The position numbers were made by a program, and so were the translations under genes. Shown piece by piece: positions 1-8,170 of a stretch of DNA of 64,000 nt. How positions within the stretch are numbered: position 1 is the first letter of the stretch; each line of letters starts with the position of its first letter. The notes beneath the pieces are model-generated. The model was not told where the DNA came from. It did no database searches and saw only the letters and a list, made by a program, of their open reading frames with translations. The DNA lies in assembly GCA_947501625.1 (NCBI GenBank), contig CANMWN010000001.1, positions 186,001 through 250,000 of the forward strand, given 5' to 3'. This stretch comes from an uncultured Flavobacteriaceae bacterium (GTDB lineage: Bacteria > Bacteroidota > Bacteroidia > Flavobacteriales > Flavobacteriaceae).

Positions 1-474
1 GGCTTTCAAGTAGCAAAACAATTGGCTGAAGTAGTTAAAAATGGTGGTTATGACTTAGTACTTGCTGGAAAAGAATCTAGTGATTATAATGGAGGAATGG
101 TCCCAGCGATGTTGGCTTCAATATTAGATTATAGTTTTGCAAATGCATGTACTGGATTGGAAATAGATGGAACAAACGCAACTATCAATTCAGAGATTGA
201 TGGAGGTAAGGAAACTTTTTCTGGAAGCTTACCATTGGTAATAGCTGGTCAAAAAGGACTAGTAGAAGAAAAAGATTTAAGAATCCCTAATATGAGAGGT
301 ATTATGATGGCGCGTAAAAAACCTCTAAATGTTGTTGAGCCTGTTGATTTTGATTTAACTACTGTTTCTACAAATTTTGAAAAGCCTGCACCAAAAGGCG
401 CTTGTAAAATGGTAGATGCTGATAATGTAGATGAATTAATCTCATTATTGCACAATGAAGCTAAAGTAATTTAA
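1..474 (+). CDS. etfB: Electron transfer flavoprotein beta subunit, 5'-truncated by window edge
   Basis: Reading frame 1 is open from base 1 (GFQVAKQLAEVV...) to the stop at 472-474, so the gene starts before the window and only about the last 157 residues are visible. The segment DLVLAGKESSDYNGGMVP and the later GQKGLVEEKDLRIPNMRGIM are typical of EtfB, which with EtfA forms a soluble FAD/AMP-binding heterodimer that takes electrons from acyl-CoA and other dehydrogenases. The gene is followed after 19 bases by etfA, the usual operon order. A TTG at 22 is inside the gene and is not the start. Identification is firm. Confidence 0.93.
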   Translation, partial: GFQVAKQLAEVVKNGGYDLVLAGKESSDYNGGMVPAMLASILDYSFANACTGLEIDGTNATINSEIDGGKETFSGSLPLVIAGQKGLVEEKDLRIPNMRGIMMARKKPLNVVEPVDFDLTTVSTNFEKPAPKGACKMVDADNVDELISLLHNEAKVI

Positions 475-493
475 TCCTAAAAAAAGAGAGAAC

Positions 494-1456
494 ATGTCAG
501 TATTAGTATATGCCGAATCATCGGAAGGAAAATTTAAAAAAGTTGCTTTAGAAGTAACTTCATACGGGAAAAAAGTAGCAGAACAACTAGGAACTAACTT
601 AGTTGTATTGACAATAAACGCAGATGACACATCAGAATTAAATACCTATGGTGCTGAAAAAGTACTAGCAGTTAATAATGATGCTTTGAAAGGATTAAAT
701 GCTAAAGTAGTTGCTGATGTAATCAAACAAGCAGCCGCTAAAGAAAATTCATCACTAGTAATTATTGATTCTAGCGCAAACGGATTAAGCGTTGCGCCTA
801 TGGTTGCTGTAAATATGAATGCAGGTTATGCTTCAAATGTTGTAGCATTGCCAAATAGCACAAGTCCATTTACAGTAAAGCGTAAAGCATTTTCAAATAA
901 AGGATTTAATTTCACTGAAATAAAAACCGATAATAAGGTTATTGGATTGGCTAAAAATTCATTTGGTTTAGTTGAAAACCAAGTAAGTGGTGATTCAGAG
1001 AATTTTTCACCATCGGTAATTGAAAGTAAATTAACTTCAACTGCGGTTGATAAAACTACTGGAAAAGTAACTATTGCTGATGCGGATATAGTAGTATCGG
1101 CTGGAAGAGGGTTAAAAGGTCCAGAAAATTGGGGAATGGTTGAAGAACTAGCAGAAATCTTAGGTGCAGCAACAGCATGCTCTAAGCCGGTTTCTGATAT
1201 GGATTGGAGGCCTCATAGTGAACACGTTGGACAAACTGGAAAGCCAGTATCTTCAAACTTATATATTGCAATTGGAATTTCTGGAGCAATTCAACACCTT
1301 GCAGGAATAAATGCTTCTAAGGTAAAAGTTGTTATTAATACGGATGCTGAAGCACCTTTCTTTAAGGCTGCTGACTATGGTATTGTTGGCGATGCTTTTG
1401 AAGTTGTACCTAAATTAATTGAAAAGTTAAAAGATTTTAAAGCTCAAAACGCATAA
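494..1456 (+). CDS. etfA: Electron transfer flavoprotein alpha subunit
   Basis: A 320-residue protein, the normal length for EtfA. The N-terminal half is the alpha/beta domain shared with EtfB. The C-terminal half carries the FAD-binding signature: GRGLKGPENWGMVEEL near residue 203, the S-DMDWRPHSEHVGQTGK stretch, and NLYIAIGISGAIQHLAGI followed by INTDAEAPFFKAADYGIVGD. It binds the electron-carrying FAD of the ETF heterodimer and passes electrons onward to the respiratory chain. It lies 19 bases after etfB and is closed by a strong hairpin terminator at 1482-1530, so the pair is a transcription unit of its own. Confidence 0.95.
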   Translation: MSVLVYAESSEGKFKKVALEVTSYGKKVAEQLGTNLVVLTINADDTSELNTYGAEKVLAVNNDALKGLNAKVVADVIKQAAAKENSSLVIIDSSANGLSVAPMVAVNMNAGYASNVVALPNSTSPFTVKRKAFSNKGFNFTEIKTDNKVIGLAKNSFGLVENQVSGDSENFSPSVIESKLTSTAVDKTTGKVTIADADIVVSAGRGLKGPENWGMVEELAEILGAATACSKPVSDMDWRPHSEHVGQTGKPVSSNLYIAIGISGAIQHLAGINASKVKVVINTDAEAPFFKAADYGIVGDAFEVVPKLIEKLKDFKAQNA

Positions 1457-1481
1457 TTTTATTAAATTGTGCCTCGAAAGG

Positions 1482-1530
1482 CTGTCTAATTTTAGGCTTA
1501 ACTAAGTCTTAAAGTTAGACAGTTTTTTTT
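1482..1530 (+). terminator. Rho-independent terminator after etfBA
   Basis: The arm ctgtctaattt (1482-1492) pairs with aagttagacag (1512-1522), and the inner bases (aggctt with aagtct) extend the stem. Eight T residues follow immediately. It sits 25 bases after the etfA stop and before the next gene on the same strand. Confidence 0.88.
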
Positions 1531-1572
1531 GTATATTAGACTAATTATTCTACAATAATTAAATTTTAAAAA

Positions 1573-2178
1573 TTGAGTTTAGTACGATTAGACATTAAAG
1601 GGATTTCATATAGTCAAACACAAAGTGGCGCATATGCCTTAGTCCTTAGTGAAGTAGATGGAACCAGAACTTTACCAATAGTTATTGGTGCTTTTGAAGC
1701 ACAATCAATTGCAATTGCACTCGAAAAAGAGATAAAACCTCCAAGACCTTTAACGCATGATTTATTTAAAAGTTTTGCCGATAGGTTTAATATTATAATA
1801 AAGCAAGTTATAATTCATAAGTTAGTAGATGGAGTTTTTTACTCAAGTCTTATTTGCGAACGAGATGGAATTGAAGAAATTATTGACACACGTACTTCAG
1901 ATGCCATTGCTTTGGCAACTCGATTCAACGCACCAATATTTACTTATGAAAATATTTTAGATAAGGCAGGTATTTATTTGAAATTAAAAGAAGAAGATGA
2001 AATTGATGAAGAAAATATTACGCTAGGAGATTTAATTACCGAAAGTGTAGAAGAAACTTCATATTCGGCTACTACATTAAAAGAATTAAACAAACAACTT
2101 GGTGAGGCTGTGGCAAATGAAGACTACGAATTGGCAGCTAAAATAAGAGACGAAATAAACAAAAGAAACAAAAAATAA
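1573..2178 (+). CDS. DUF151 bifunctional-nuclease-family protein with C-terminal UVR-like motif
   Basis: 201 residues. Residues 1-130 match the DUF151/BFN family: an N-terminal LPIVIGAFEAQSIAIALE segment, RPLTHDLF, and RTSDAIALATRFNAPIFT. Some members of that family have been described as having DNase/RNase activity. The last 40 residues (LKELNKQLGEAVANEDYELAAKIRDEI) form a UVR-type helix-turn-helix like the UvrB/UvrC interaction motif, an arrangement common in Bacteroidetes. The start used is TTG at 1573, which gives the family's usual N-terminus MSLVRLDIKG; no ATG fits. The next gene begins 1 base after the stop, so the two are co-transcribed. The biological role in this phylum is not established. 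Confidence 0.85.
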   Translation: MSLVRLDIKGISYSQTQSGAYALVLSEVDGTRTLPIVIGAFEAQSIAIALEKEIKPPRPLTHDLFKSFADRFNIIIKQVIIHKLVDGVFYSSLICERDGIEEIIDTRTSDAIALATRFNAPIFTYENILDKAGIYLKLKEEDEIDEENITLGDLITESVEETSYSATTLKELNKQLGEAVANEDYELAAKIRDEINKRNKK

Positions 2179-2179
2179 G

Positions 2180-3577
2180 ATGAACAAAAAACTCATATTA
2201 ACTTTAGGATTTATTTTCAGTTTTTTACTGATAAATGCACAAGAAACAGTACCGAACGAAATAATTCCAAGTCAAGGGTTTTCATTTAATTCTTTATGGA
2301 GAGGAGTCCTAGGAATGGCTTCATTAATTTTCATAGCCTATTTATTTAGTAATAATAAAAAAGCAATCAACTGGAAAGTAGTTGGTATTGGCTTAGGGTT
2401 TCAATTATTAATTGCTATTGGTGTTTTAAAAATTCCATTTGTAAAAGCAATATTTGAATTTATTGGAGGTCTTTTTGTAGAAGTCTTAGAATATACTAGA
2501 GCAGGAAGTAAGTTTTTATTTGAAGGGCTAGTTGTTGATATGGATACTTTTGGATTTATTTTTGCATTTCAAGTTCTTCCTACAATTTTGTTCTTTTCGG
2601 CATTAACTTCTGTCCTTTTCTATTTAGGAATCATACAAAAAGTAGTAAAAGCGTTTGGCTGGCTATTATCTAAATTATTAAAAATTTCTGGTGCAGAGAG
2701 TTTGAGTGTCGCTGGAAATATCTTTTTAGGGCAAACGGAAGCACCATTATTAATCAAAGCATATTTGGAAAAAATGAATAAGTCTGAAATGCTGTTAGTT
2801 ATGATTGGAGGTATGGCAACAGTTGCCGGCGCAGTACTTGCTGCTTATATTGGGTTTCTTGGCGGTGATGATCCAGCATTAAGATTGGTTTATGCTAAAC
2901 ACTTATTAGCCGCTTCAGTTATGGCAGCTCCTGGAGCCATTGTAATTTCAAAAATATTATATCCTCAAACAGAATCAATCAATACTGACGTAAAAGTATC
3001 TTCTGAAAAAATTGGAACTAATATATTAGATGCTATTTCTAATGGAACAACAGAAGGATTAAAATTAGCGGTAAATGTTGGAGCAATGCTATTAGTTTTT
3101 GTTGCGTTTATAGCAATGATTAATGGAATTTTAGGTTGGGTAGGAAATGTAACATCTTTAAATGATTGGATGGCATTAAATACTCCATATCCTAAATTTT
3201 CTCTTGAAGCTATTTTAGGAACTATATTCGCTCCGCTAATGTGGTTAATTGGTATTGCTAAAGAAGATATGATGATGATGGGACAATTACTTGGGATAAA
3301 ATTGGCTGCCAGTGAATTTGTTGGTTATATTCAATTAGCCGAATTAAAAAATGTAGCAAGTGCAACACACCTTACATACAATAAGTCAATCATTATGGCA
3401 ACTTATATGCTTTGTGGATTTGCCAATTTTGCTTCTATCGGAATTCAAATTGGAGGAATTGGATCTTTGGCTCCAGGACAACGAAAAATATTATCTGAAT
3501 TTGGCATGAAAGCATTAATTGGAGGTACAATTGCTTCATTGATTTCTGCTACCATTGCTGGAATGATAATAGGTTAA
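2180..3577 (+). CDS. nupC: Concentrative nucleoside transporter, NupC/CNT family
   Basis: 465 residues of very hydrophobic sequence. A possible signal peptide (MNKKLILTLGFIFSFLLINAQ) is followed by a short linker and then the CNT fold. The family hallmark GNIFLGQTEAPLLIKAYL lies near residue 180, with the later motif ATHLTYNKSIIMATYMLCGFANFASIGIQIGG near residue 395. CNT proteins import nucleosides with a coupled cation gradient. The N-terminal extension before the first core helix is longer than in E. coli NupC (about 400 residues) and is seen in other Bacteroidetes members. The start ATG lies 1 base after the DUF151 gene stop. Specificity for purine or pyrimidine nucleosides cannot be read from the sequence. 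Confidence 0.9.
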   Translation: MNKKLILTLGFIFSFLLINAQETVPNEIIPSQGFSFNSLWRGVLGMASLIFIAYLFSNNKKAINWKVVGIGLGFQLLIAIGVLKIPFVKAIFEFIGGLFVEVLEYTRAGSKFLFEGLVVDMDTFGFIFAFQVLPTILFFSALTSVLFYLGIIQKVVKAFGWLLSKLLKISGAESLSVAGNIFLGQTEAPLLIKAYLEKMNKSEMLLVMIGGMATVAGAVLAAYIGFLGGDDPALRLVYAKHLLAASVMAAPGAIVISKILYPQTESINTDVKVSSEKIGTNILDAISNGTTEGLKLAVNVGAMLLVFVAFIAMINGILGWVGNVTSLNDWMALNTPYPKFSLEAILGTIFAPLMWLIGIAKEDMMMMGQLLGIKLAASEFVGYIQLAELKNVASATHLTYNKSIIMATYMLCGFANFASIGIQIGGIGSLAPGQRKILSEFGMKALIGGTIASLISATIAGMIIG

Positions 3578-3620
3578 AAAACTAAAAAAAAGTTAATAAC
3601 TTATTGAAATAATTTTAAAA

Positions 3621-3655
3621 AGCGCTAACCAAAATTGGTAGTGCTTTTTTATTTT
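3621..3655 (+). terminator. Rho-independent terminator after nupC
   Basis: The arms agcgctaacca (3621-3631) and tggtagtgct (3636-3645) pair with one bulged A, followed by a T-rich run to 3655. The run overlaps a TATTTTTG sequence (3650-3657) that fits a Bacteroidetes -7 box for thyA, whose start lies 25 bases further on. Confidence 0.8.
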
Positions 3656-3682
3656 TGAAAAGACAAATAAGAAAGTGAATAT

Positions 3683-4507
3683 ATGAAGCAATATTTAGAT
3701 TTAATAAAGCATGTTCAAAAGAATGGAGTTGTAAAAACTGATAGAACAGGAACGGGAACAAAAAGTGTTTTTGGATACCAAATGCGTTTTGATTTAGCAG
3801 AAGGTTTTCCAATGGTTACGACCAAAAAATTACACTTAAAATCTATTATTCACGAACTCTTATGGTTTTTAAAAGGAGAGACTAATATTGGTTATCTCAA
3901 AGAACACAATGTGAAAATTTGGGATGCTTGGGCAGATGAAAATGGAGATTTAGGACCTGTTTATGGTCACCAATGGAGAAATTGGAATAGTGATGGTATT
4001 GATCAAATAGTGGATGTAATAAATACTATTAAAACAAATCCTGATAGTAGAAGAATGATTGTTTCGGCATGGAATCCAAGTGTATTACCAGATACTTCAG
4101 TTTCATTTTCCGAAAACGTTGCCAATAACAAGGCTGCTTTACCTCCTTGTCATGCTTTCTTTCAATTTTATGTTGCCAATGGAAAATTATCTTGTCAGTT
4201 ATATCAACGTAGTGCTGATATCTTTTTAGGAGTCCCTTTTAATATTGCTTCTTATGCATTATTGGTTATGATGATGGCGCAAGTATGTGACTTGGAATAT
4301 GGAGAGTTTGTACATACATTTGGCGATGCTCATATCTACAACAATCACCATGAGCAAATTGAATTACAACTATCAAGAGAAACAAGAGAATTGCCAACAA
4401 TGAAATTAAATCCAGCAATAAGGAATATATTTGATTTCAAATACGAAGATTTTGAATTAGTTAATTATAATCCTCATCCAATTATTAGAGGAAAAGTATC
4501 TGTTTAA
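3683..4507 (+). CDS. thyA: Thymidylate synthase
   Basis: 274 residues, slightly longer than the 264 of E. coli ThyA because of an insertion ([14 protein letters not shown]) just before the active site. Key motifs are [12 protein letters not shown] (residues 20-31), the catalytic cysteine Cys156 in [33 protein letters not shown] for dUMP and folate binding, and [12 protein letters not shown] near the C-terminus. The enzyme methylates dUMP to dTMP using methylene-tetrahydrofolate and releases dihydrofolate. The next gene, dihydrofolate reductase, starts 4 bases after the stop and recycles that product, so the pair is a functional operon. A TAnnTTTG-like box lies at 3650-3657. Confidence 0.97.
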   Translation: MKQYLDLIKHVQKNGVVKTDRTGTGTKSVFGYQMRFDLAEGFPMVTTKKLHLKSIIHELLWFLKGETNIGYLKEHNVKIWDAWADENGDLGPVYGHQWRNWNSDGIDQIVDVINTIKTNPDSRRMIVSAWNPSVLPDTSVSFSENVANNKAALPPCHAFFQFYVANGKLSCQLYQRSADIFLGVPFNIASYALLVMMMAQVCDLEYGEFVHTFGDAHIYNNHHEQIELQLSRETRELPTMKLNPAIRNIFDFKYEDFELVNYNPHPIIRGKVSV

Positions 4508-4511
4508 AATT

Positions 4512-5399
4512 ATGCAAGACCAACACGAATTATATGAAAAGGCAAGAAAGCGCGCTAAACAAAAGAAGCGCTTGTATCTTCATTTTATAATTTTTGTAGT
4601 TGGTTCCATTTTCCTTTTCATTCTTGATAGATATTTAAAAGTTGGTAACGACTTTCTAAAAGATTGGTTTATTTGGGCAATTGTTCTTTGGTTTTTCTTT
4701 TGGGTTTTACACTTTGTGAATGTTTTTATTACCAAACGTTTTCTTGGAAAAGAATGGGAGCGAAAACAAACTGAAAAACTAGTTGCGCTGCAAGAAAAGA
4801 AAATTGAAAAAATAAAAAAGAGGTTAGAAAAGGAAGCAAACTTCAAAGCGGAAAGTGAGTTTTATACCGAACAAAAAAAAGTTGAACCTGCAAAATCAGT
4901 TGTAAAAAGCAACCAAACTATTACGCTAATTGCAGCTATTGCAAATAACAATGCTTTGGGCAAAGACAATGATTTGATTTGGCATTTACCTGCCGATTTA
5001 AAACGCTTCAAAGCCACCACTTCAGGTCATCATATCATCATGGGACGTAATACCTATGAATCTATTGGGAAACCATTACCAAATAGAACTTCGGTAATTA
5101 TTACAAGAAATCCTGAATATAAGGCTGAAGGTTGTATAGTAGTTAACTCTTTGGATGAAGCATTAGAAGTTGCCAAAAATGACGATTCACCCTATATTAT
5201 TGGAGGTGCTCAGATATACAAACTTGCTTTGCATTATGCCAATAGATTAGATATTACTGAAGTGCATCATTCTTTTGATGCCGATGTTTATTTCCCAGAA
5301 ATAAACCCTAAAATATGGGAAGAAACTAGCAGAGAAAAATTCTTGGCAGATGATAAAAATGAATACGATTATAGTTTTGTGACGTATAGAAAAAGATAA
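4512..5399 (+). CDS. folA: Dihydrofolate reductase fused to an N-terminal 2TM membrane domain
   Basis: 295 residues, against about 160 for an ordinary DHFR. Residues 1-80 contain two hydrophobic helices (about 22-39 and 52-74) framed by basic segments, in the style of the 2TM domain (PF13239). Residues 83-130 are a charged, probably coiled-coil linker. From residue 134 the sequence is a complete DHFR: LIAAIANNNALG, LIWHLPADLKRFK with the catalytic acidic residue Asp162, HHIIMGRNTYESIGKPLPNR, and YIIGGAQIY. It reduces dihydrofolate made by ThyA. The frame is open throughout, with no start-like context at the DHFR boundary, so I read it as one membrane-anchored enzyme. An internal start cannot be excluded. 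Confidence 0.9.
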   Translation: MQDQHELYEKARKRAKQKKRLYLHFIIFVVGSIFLFILDRYLKVGNDFLKDWFIWAIVLWFFFWVLHFVNVFITKRFLGKEWERKQTEKLVALQEKKIEKIKKRLEKEANFKAESEFYTEQKKVEPAKSVVKSNQTITLIAAIANNNALGKDNDLIWHLPADLKRFKATTSGHHIIMGRNTYESIGKPLPNRTSVIITRNPEYKAEGCIVVNSLDEALEVAKNDDSPYIIGGAQIYKLALHYANRLDITEVHHSFDADVYFPEINPKIWEETSREKFLADDKNEYDYSFVTYRKR

Positions 5400-5405
5400 T
5401 TGTTT

Positions 5406-5430
5406 GTCATTCCTGCGAAGGCAGAAATCT
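5406..5430 (+). repeat. Short dispersed repeat, GTCATTCCTGCGAAGGCAG type
   Basis: The 25-base element gtcattcctgcgaaggcag plus aaatct has a palindromic core (cctgcgaaggcagg in the other copies). It matches the element present twice at 8096-8162 except for one base (gcagaaatct here, gcaggaatct there). It lies in the 119-base gap after folA and may help end transcription. It looks like a REP-like intergenic repeat. Confidence 0.75.
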
Positions 5431-5518
5431 TAACTCAATTATTATCACTAACTTTACTTATCGCTGGTTAATTTGAATTCAAATTCCATTTATTTAAATA
5501 TTAGGTTAAATTTACAAA

Positions 5519-6154
5519 ATGACTCTTAGCCAAATCCTTTCAGAACTTGATAGTTCACAACAAAAGTTTATAGATATTGGAAAGAAAACTGCTGAGACCC
5601 ATGCGTTATATACTTATGATCTTTTTATATCAGCAATACTAAATCGAAGTTTAAATCTAGTAAGAGGGTTTTGTTCATTAGTTCGAGATAATAATTTTAT
5701 TGCCGCAGCTCCAATTGTTCGTATACATTTAGATTCGCTATTGAGATTATATGCTTCTAGACTTGTAGATTATAATATTGATGAGTTTGCAAAAAAAGTA
5801 ATTAGTGGCAAACAGATTAGGAACTTAAAGGATAAAGATGGTAAAAAAATGAGCGATAACTATTTGGTCAAAAAAATCATGGAAGTGGACAATCATGATT
5901 GGGTAAAGGAGATTTATTATACAGGAAGCGGTCATATCCACTTCAGTAATTATGTATCTTCCTACACTACAAAAATTGAAACAAAAAAACATAGAACAAT
6001 ATTAACAACAATTGGAAAGCACGATTTATTTGTTGATAATGAAGAAAAAATTGGAGCTGCAATTCGTATGCAACAAATTTCATTAAGAATTGTAGCCATA
6101 ATCCAGTTATGGATAGATTACAAAGTCAATCTACAAAAACAGCCCAAAACATAA
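5519..6154 (+). CDS. Hypothetical protein, DUF5677-like all-helical protein
   Basis: 211 residues, not confidently recognised. The sequence is mostly helical. A hydrophobic core segment with regularly placed arginines (SLNLVRGFCSLVRDNNFIAAAPIVRIHLDSLLRLYA, residues 43-78) is followed by a conserved-looking YYTGSGHIHFSNYVSS stretch. Proteins of the DUF5677 type share this pattern of a helical bundle plus a central S-x-H-x-H motif, and I suggest that family only as a resemblance. There is no signal peptide and no obvious enzyme motif. The gene stands alone between folA and the convergent sppA. ATG at 5519 has the sequence aaatttacaaa in front of it, an AT-rich leader typical of this genome. Confidence 0.6.
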   Translation: MTLSQILSELDSSQQKFIDIGKKTAETHALYTYDLFISAILNRSLNLVRGFCSLVRDNNFIAAAPIVRIHLDSLLRLYASRLVDYNIDEFAKKVISGKQIRNLKDKDGKKMSDNYLVKKIMEVDNHDWVKEIYYTGSGHIHFSNYVSSYTTKIETKKHRTILTTIGKHDLFVDNEEKIGAAIRMQQISLRIVAIIQLWIDYKVNLQKQPKT

Positions 6155-6217
6155 ATTATCTAGTGATAATTCACTCGAATTACAAAATTTAAACCAAAAA
6201 ACAATTAGATTTCTAAG

Positions 6218-7972
6218 TCACTTTATCTCAATCGCATAAGGTAATCTTGCTTGAATTCCTTTAATTTTTGATAGTTTTTCAACTTCTTTATAAATCTTAT
6301 AGTTAGATTCTCCCAACTCATCTTTAATTAGTTGTTCTTTAAAATTCATAAAAGGAAAACTCTTGAAAGCATCTTCAAAATCTTTCTTATATCTTGGGTA
6401 ACTATTCAATTTATAATCAGTAATTTCAACTAAATCGGCAGCATAAGAAATAGCATCATTCAAACTACCTAATTCATCAACCAATCCAATTTCTTTCGCC
6501 TCTTTTCCTGTCCAAACTCTACCTTGAGCAACGGCATCTGCTTGTTCTTTAGTCATGTTTCGACCTTTTGAAACTCTATCTAAAAACATATCATACACGC
6601 GCTCTACGCCTTCTTTAGTCACATCATAGAACTCTTTTGTCATTGGCTCATAAGGAGAATATCCTGCAGAATTTTTATTGGTTGATACTTGCTCAGCATT
6701 GATTCCAAGATTATCCACCAATTGACTAAAGTTAGGAATAGTTCCAAACACACCAATAGAACCAGTAATAGTTGTAGGCTCCGCAAAAATTCTATCGGCA
6801 TTCGCAGCAATATAATAGCCTCCAGATGCAGCATAATTACCCATAGAAACTATCAATGGCTTTTCTTCTTTCAACAACTCTAACTCTCTCCAAATTAAAT
6901 CGGCAGTAAGTGCAACTCCTCCTGGAGAATTCACACGCAATACAACTGCTTTAATATTATCTTTCTTTTTAATCTTTCGAATAGCATTTATCATAGACTC
7001 TTGACCAATATAAGTCTCATCACCTTTTCCATACAATATATCACCTTGTGCATACAAAACAGCAATTCGATTTGAAGAACTTGACTTTATCCTGCCTTTT
7101 CCGTTGTCAATATACTCATCAATCTTCACAATATTAACATCTTCACTTGAGGTGAGTTCTTCTAAAATAGCCTCGTATTGATCTTGGTAAATAGCGCCAT
7201 CAATCATATTATTTTCTAATGCTAATGTTGAATTTCTTGCCAATAAATCATCGGCAATTAAGTTCAATTCATCAGCCGACATATTTCTACTTACCGAAAT
7301 ATCATCAATCATTTCTCCCCAAATTGAGTTCAGAAACGACGTAATTTGCTCACGATTTGCTTCACTCATTTTATTATCAAGGTAGCCTTCCACTGCACTT
7401 TTATATTTTCCGTGACGTATCACTTCCATTTTCACGCCATACTTGTCTTGAAAATCTTTATAAAACATTCTTTCGCTAGACAACCCTTTAAAGTCAACAC
7501 CACCATAAGGAGTTACATAAATAGAATCGGCAACTGAAGATAAATAGTAATTTTTTGGAGTGTATAAATCGGCATACGAAGTAATAAATTTACCAGACTC
7601 TTTAAACTCAACTAATTTATTTCTTATTGCTTGTGTTTGTGCAATTCCAGCATTTACAAACAAATTTAAAATACTGATTCCCTTAATTTTATCATCATTT
7701 TTAGCATTCTCAATAGCATTCAACACATGGCTTAACTGCAACATATCTTCATCAAACAGTTGGTCAAATGCGCTATCACTTTTAGGGGCATAGTCTTTAA
7801 CAACATCGCTCAAGTTAATTTCCAATACCGAATTATTAGTAACTACTACTTTTTCGCTTTCATTCATAGATGAAGCAATCATGCCGAATAGTAAAAATCC
7901 AAACAAACTCAGTACAATAACTCCAATGATTGTACCTAAACAACTCGCCAAAAGGTTTCTCAAAAAATTCAT
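6218..7972 (-). CDS. sppA: Signal peptide peptidase SppA, 67-kDa type
   Basis: 584 residues, the long tandem-domain form of SppA. An N-terminal membrane anchor (about residues 11-36) is followed by two crotonase-like serine protease domains. The first domain supplies the general-base lysine, Lys191 in RHGKYKSAVEGY. The second supplies the nucleophile, Ser383 in NYAASGGYYIAANAD, with the preceding RVNSPGG motif and the following GSIGVFG. It is predicted to degrade cleaved signal peptides in the membrane. The gene is convergent with the hypothetical gene at 5519 and divergent from folK-dNK. A TATATTTG box lies on the minus strand just upstream at 7996-8003. Confidence 0.94.
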   Translation of the reverse strand: MNFLRNLLASCLGTIIGVIVLSLFGFLLFGMIASSMNESEKVVVTNNSVLEINLSDVVKDYAPKSDSAFDQLFDEDMLQLSHVLNAIENAKNDDKIKGISILNLFVNAGIAQTQAIRNKLVEFKESGKFITSYADLYTPKNYYLSSVADSIYVTPYGGVDFKGLSSERMFYKDFQDKYGVKMEVIRHGKYKSAVEGYLDNKMSEANREQITSFLNSIWGEMIDDISVSRNMSADELNLIADDLLARNSTLALENNMIDGAIYQDQYEAILEELTSSEDVNIVKIDEYIDNGKGRIKSSSSNRIAVLYAQGDILYGKGDETYIGQESMINAIRKIKKKDNIKAVVLRVNSPGGVALTADLIWRELELLKEEKPLIVSMGNYAASGGYYIAANADRIFAEPTTITGSIGVFGTIPNFSQLVDNLGINAEQVSTNKNSAGYSPYEPMTKEFYDVTKEGVERVYDMFLDRVSKGRNMTKEQADAVAQGRVWTGKEAKEIGLVDELGSLNDAISYAADLVEITDYKLNSYPRYKKDFEDAFKSFPFMNFKEQLIKDELGESNYKIYKEVEKLSKIKGIQARLPYAIEIK

Positions 7973-7995
7973 AAAAATGTTTATAAAATGGTTTG

Positions 7996-8003
7996 CAAAT
8001 ATA
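7996..8003 (-). promoter_or_regulatory. Bacteroidetes -7 promoter box for sppA
   Basis: The minus strand reads TATATTTG, an exact TAnnTTTG match, 24 bases before the sppA start codon. I see no convincing TTTG at the -33 position, so this rests on the -7 element and location. Confidence 0.6.
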
Positions 8004-8095
8004 CATTTTTCTAATGTACATTTCTTTCCTTTGTATTCTTATCACTTTAATAAGAATATAATCTCAATATTTTTATTCAAAAAAGTATAAGACAT

Positions 8096-8162
8096 GTCAT
8101 TCCTGCGAAGGCAGGAATCTATTCTAAGTTTAGGTTTGGATTCCTGCCTTCGCAGGAATGAC
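8096..8162. repeat. Inverted pair of dispersed repeats forming a long hairpin
   Basis: gtcattcctgcgaaggcagg plus aatct (8096-8120) recurs as its reverse complement at 8138-8162, matching over 24 of 25 bases. A 17-base spacer lies between them. A related single copy is at 5406-5430. Each half is itself partly palindromic. The pair lies between the divergent sppA and folK-dNK genes, ending only 8 bases before the upstream candidate start of folK-dNK, so in RNA it would form a stable hairpin in or near that leader. Confidence 0.85.
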
Positions 8163-8170
8163 AAAACAGT

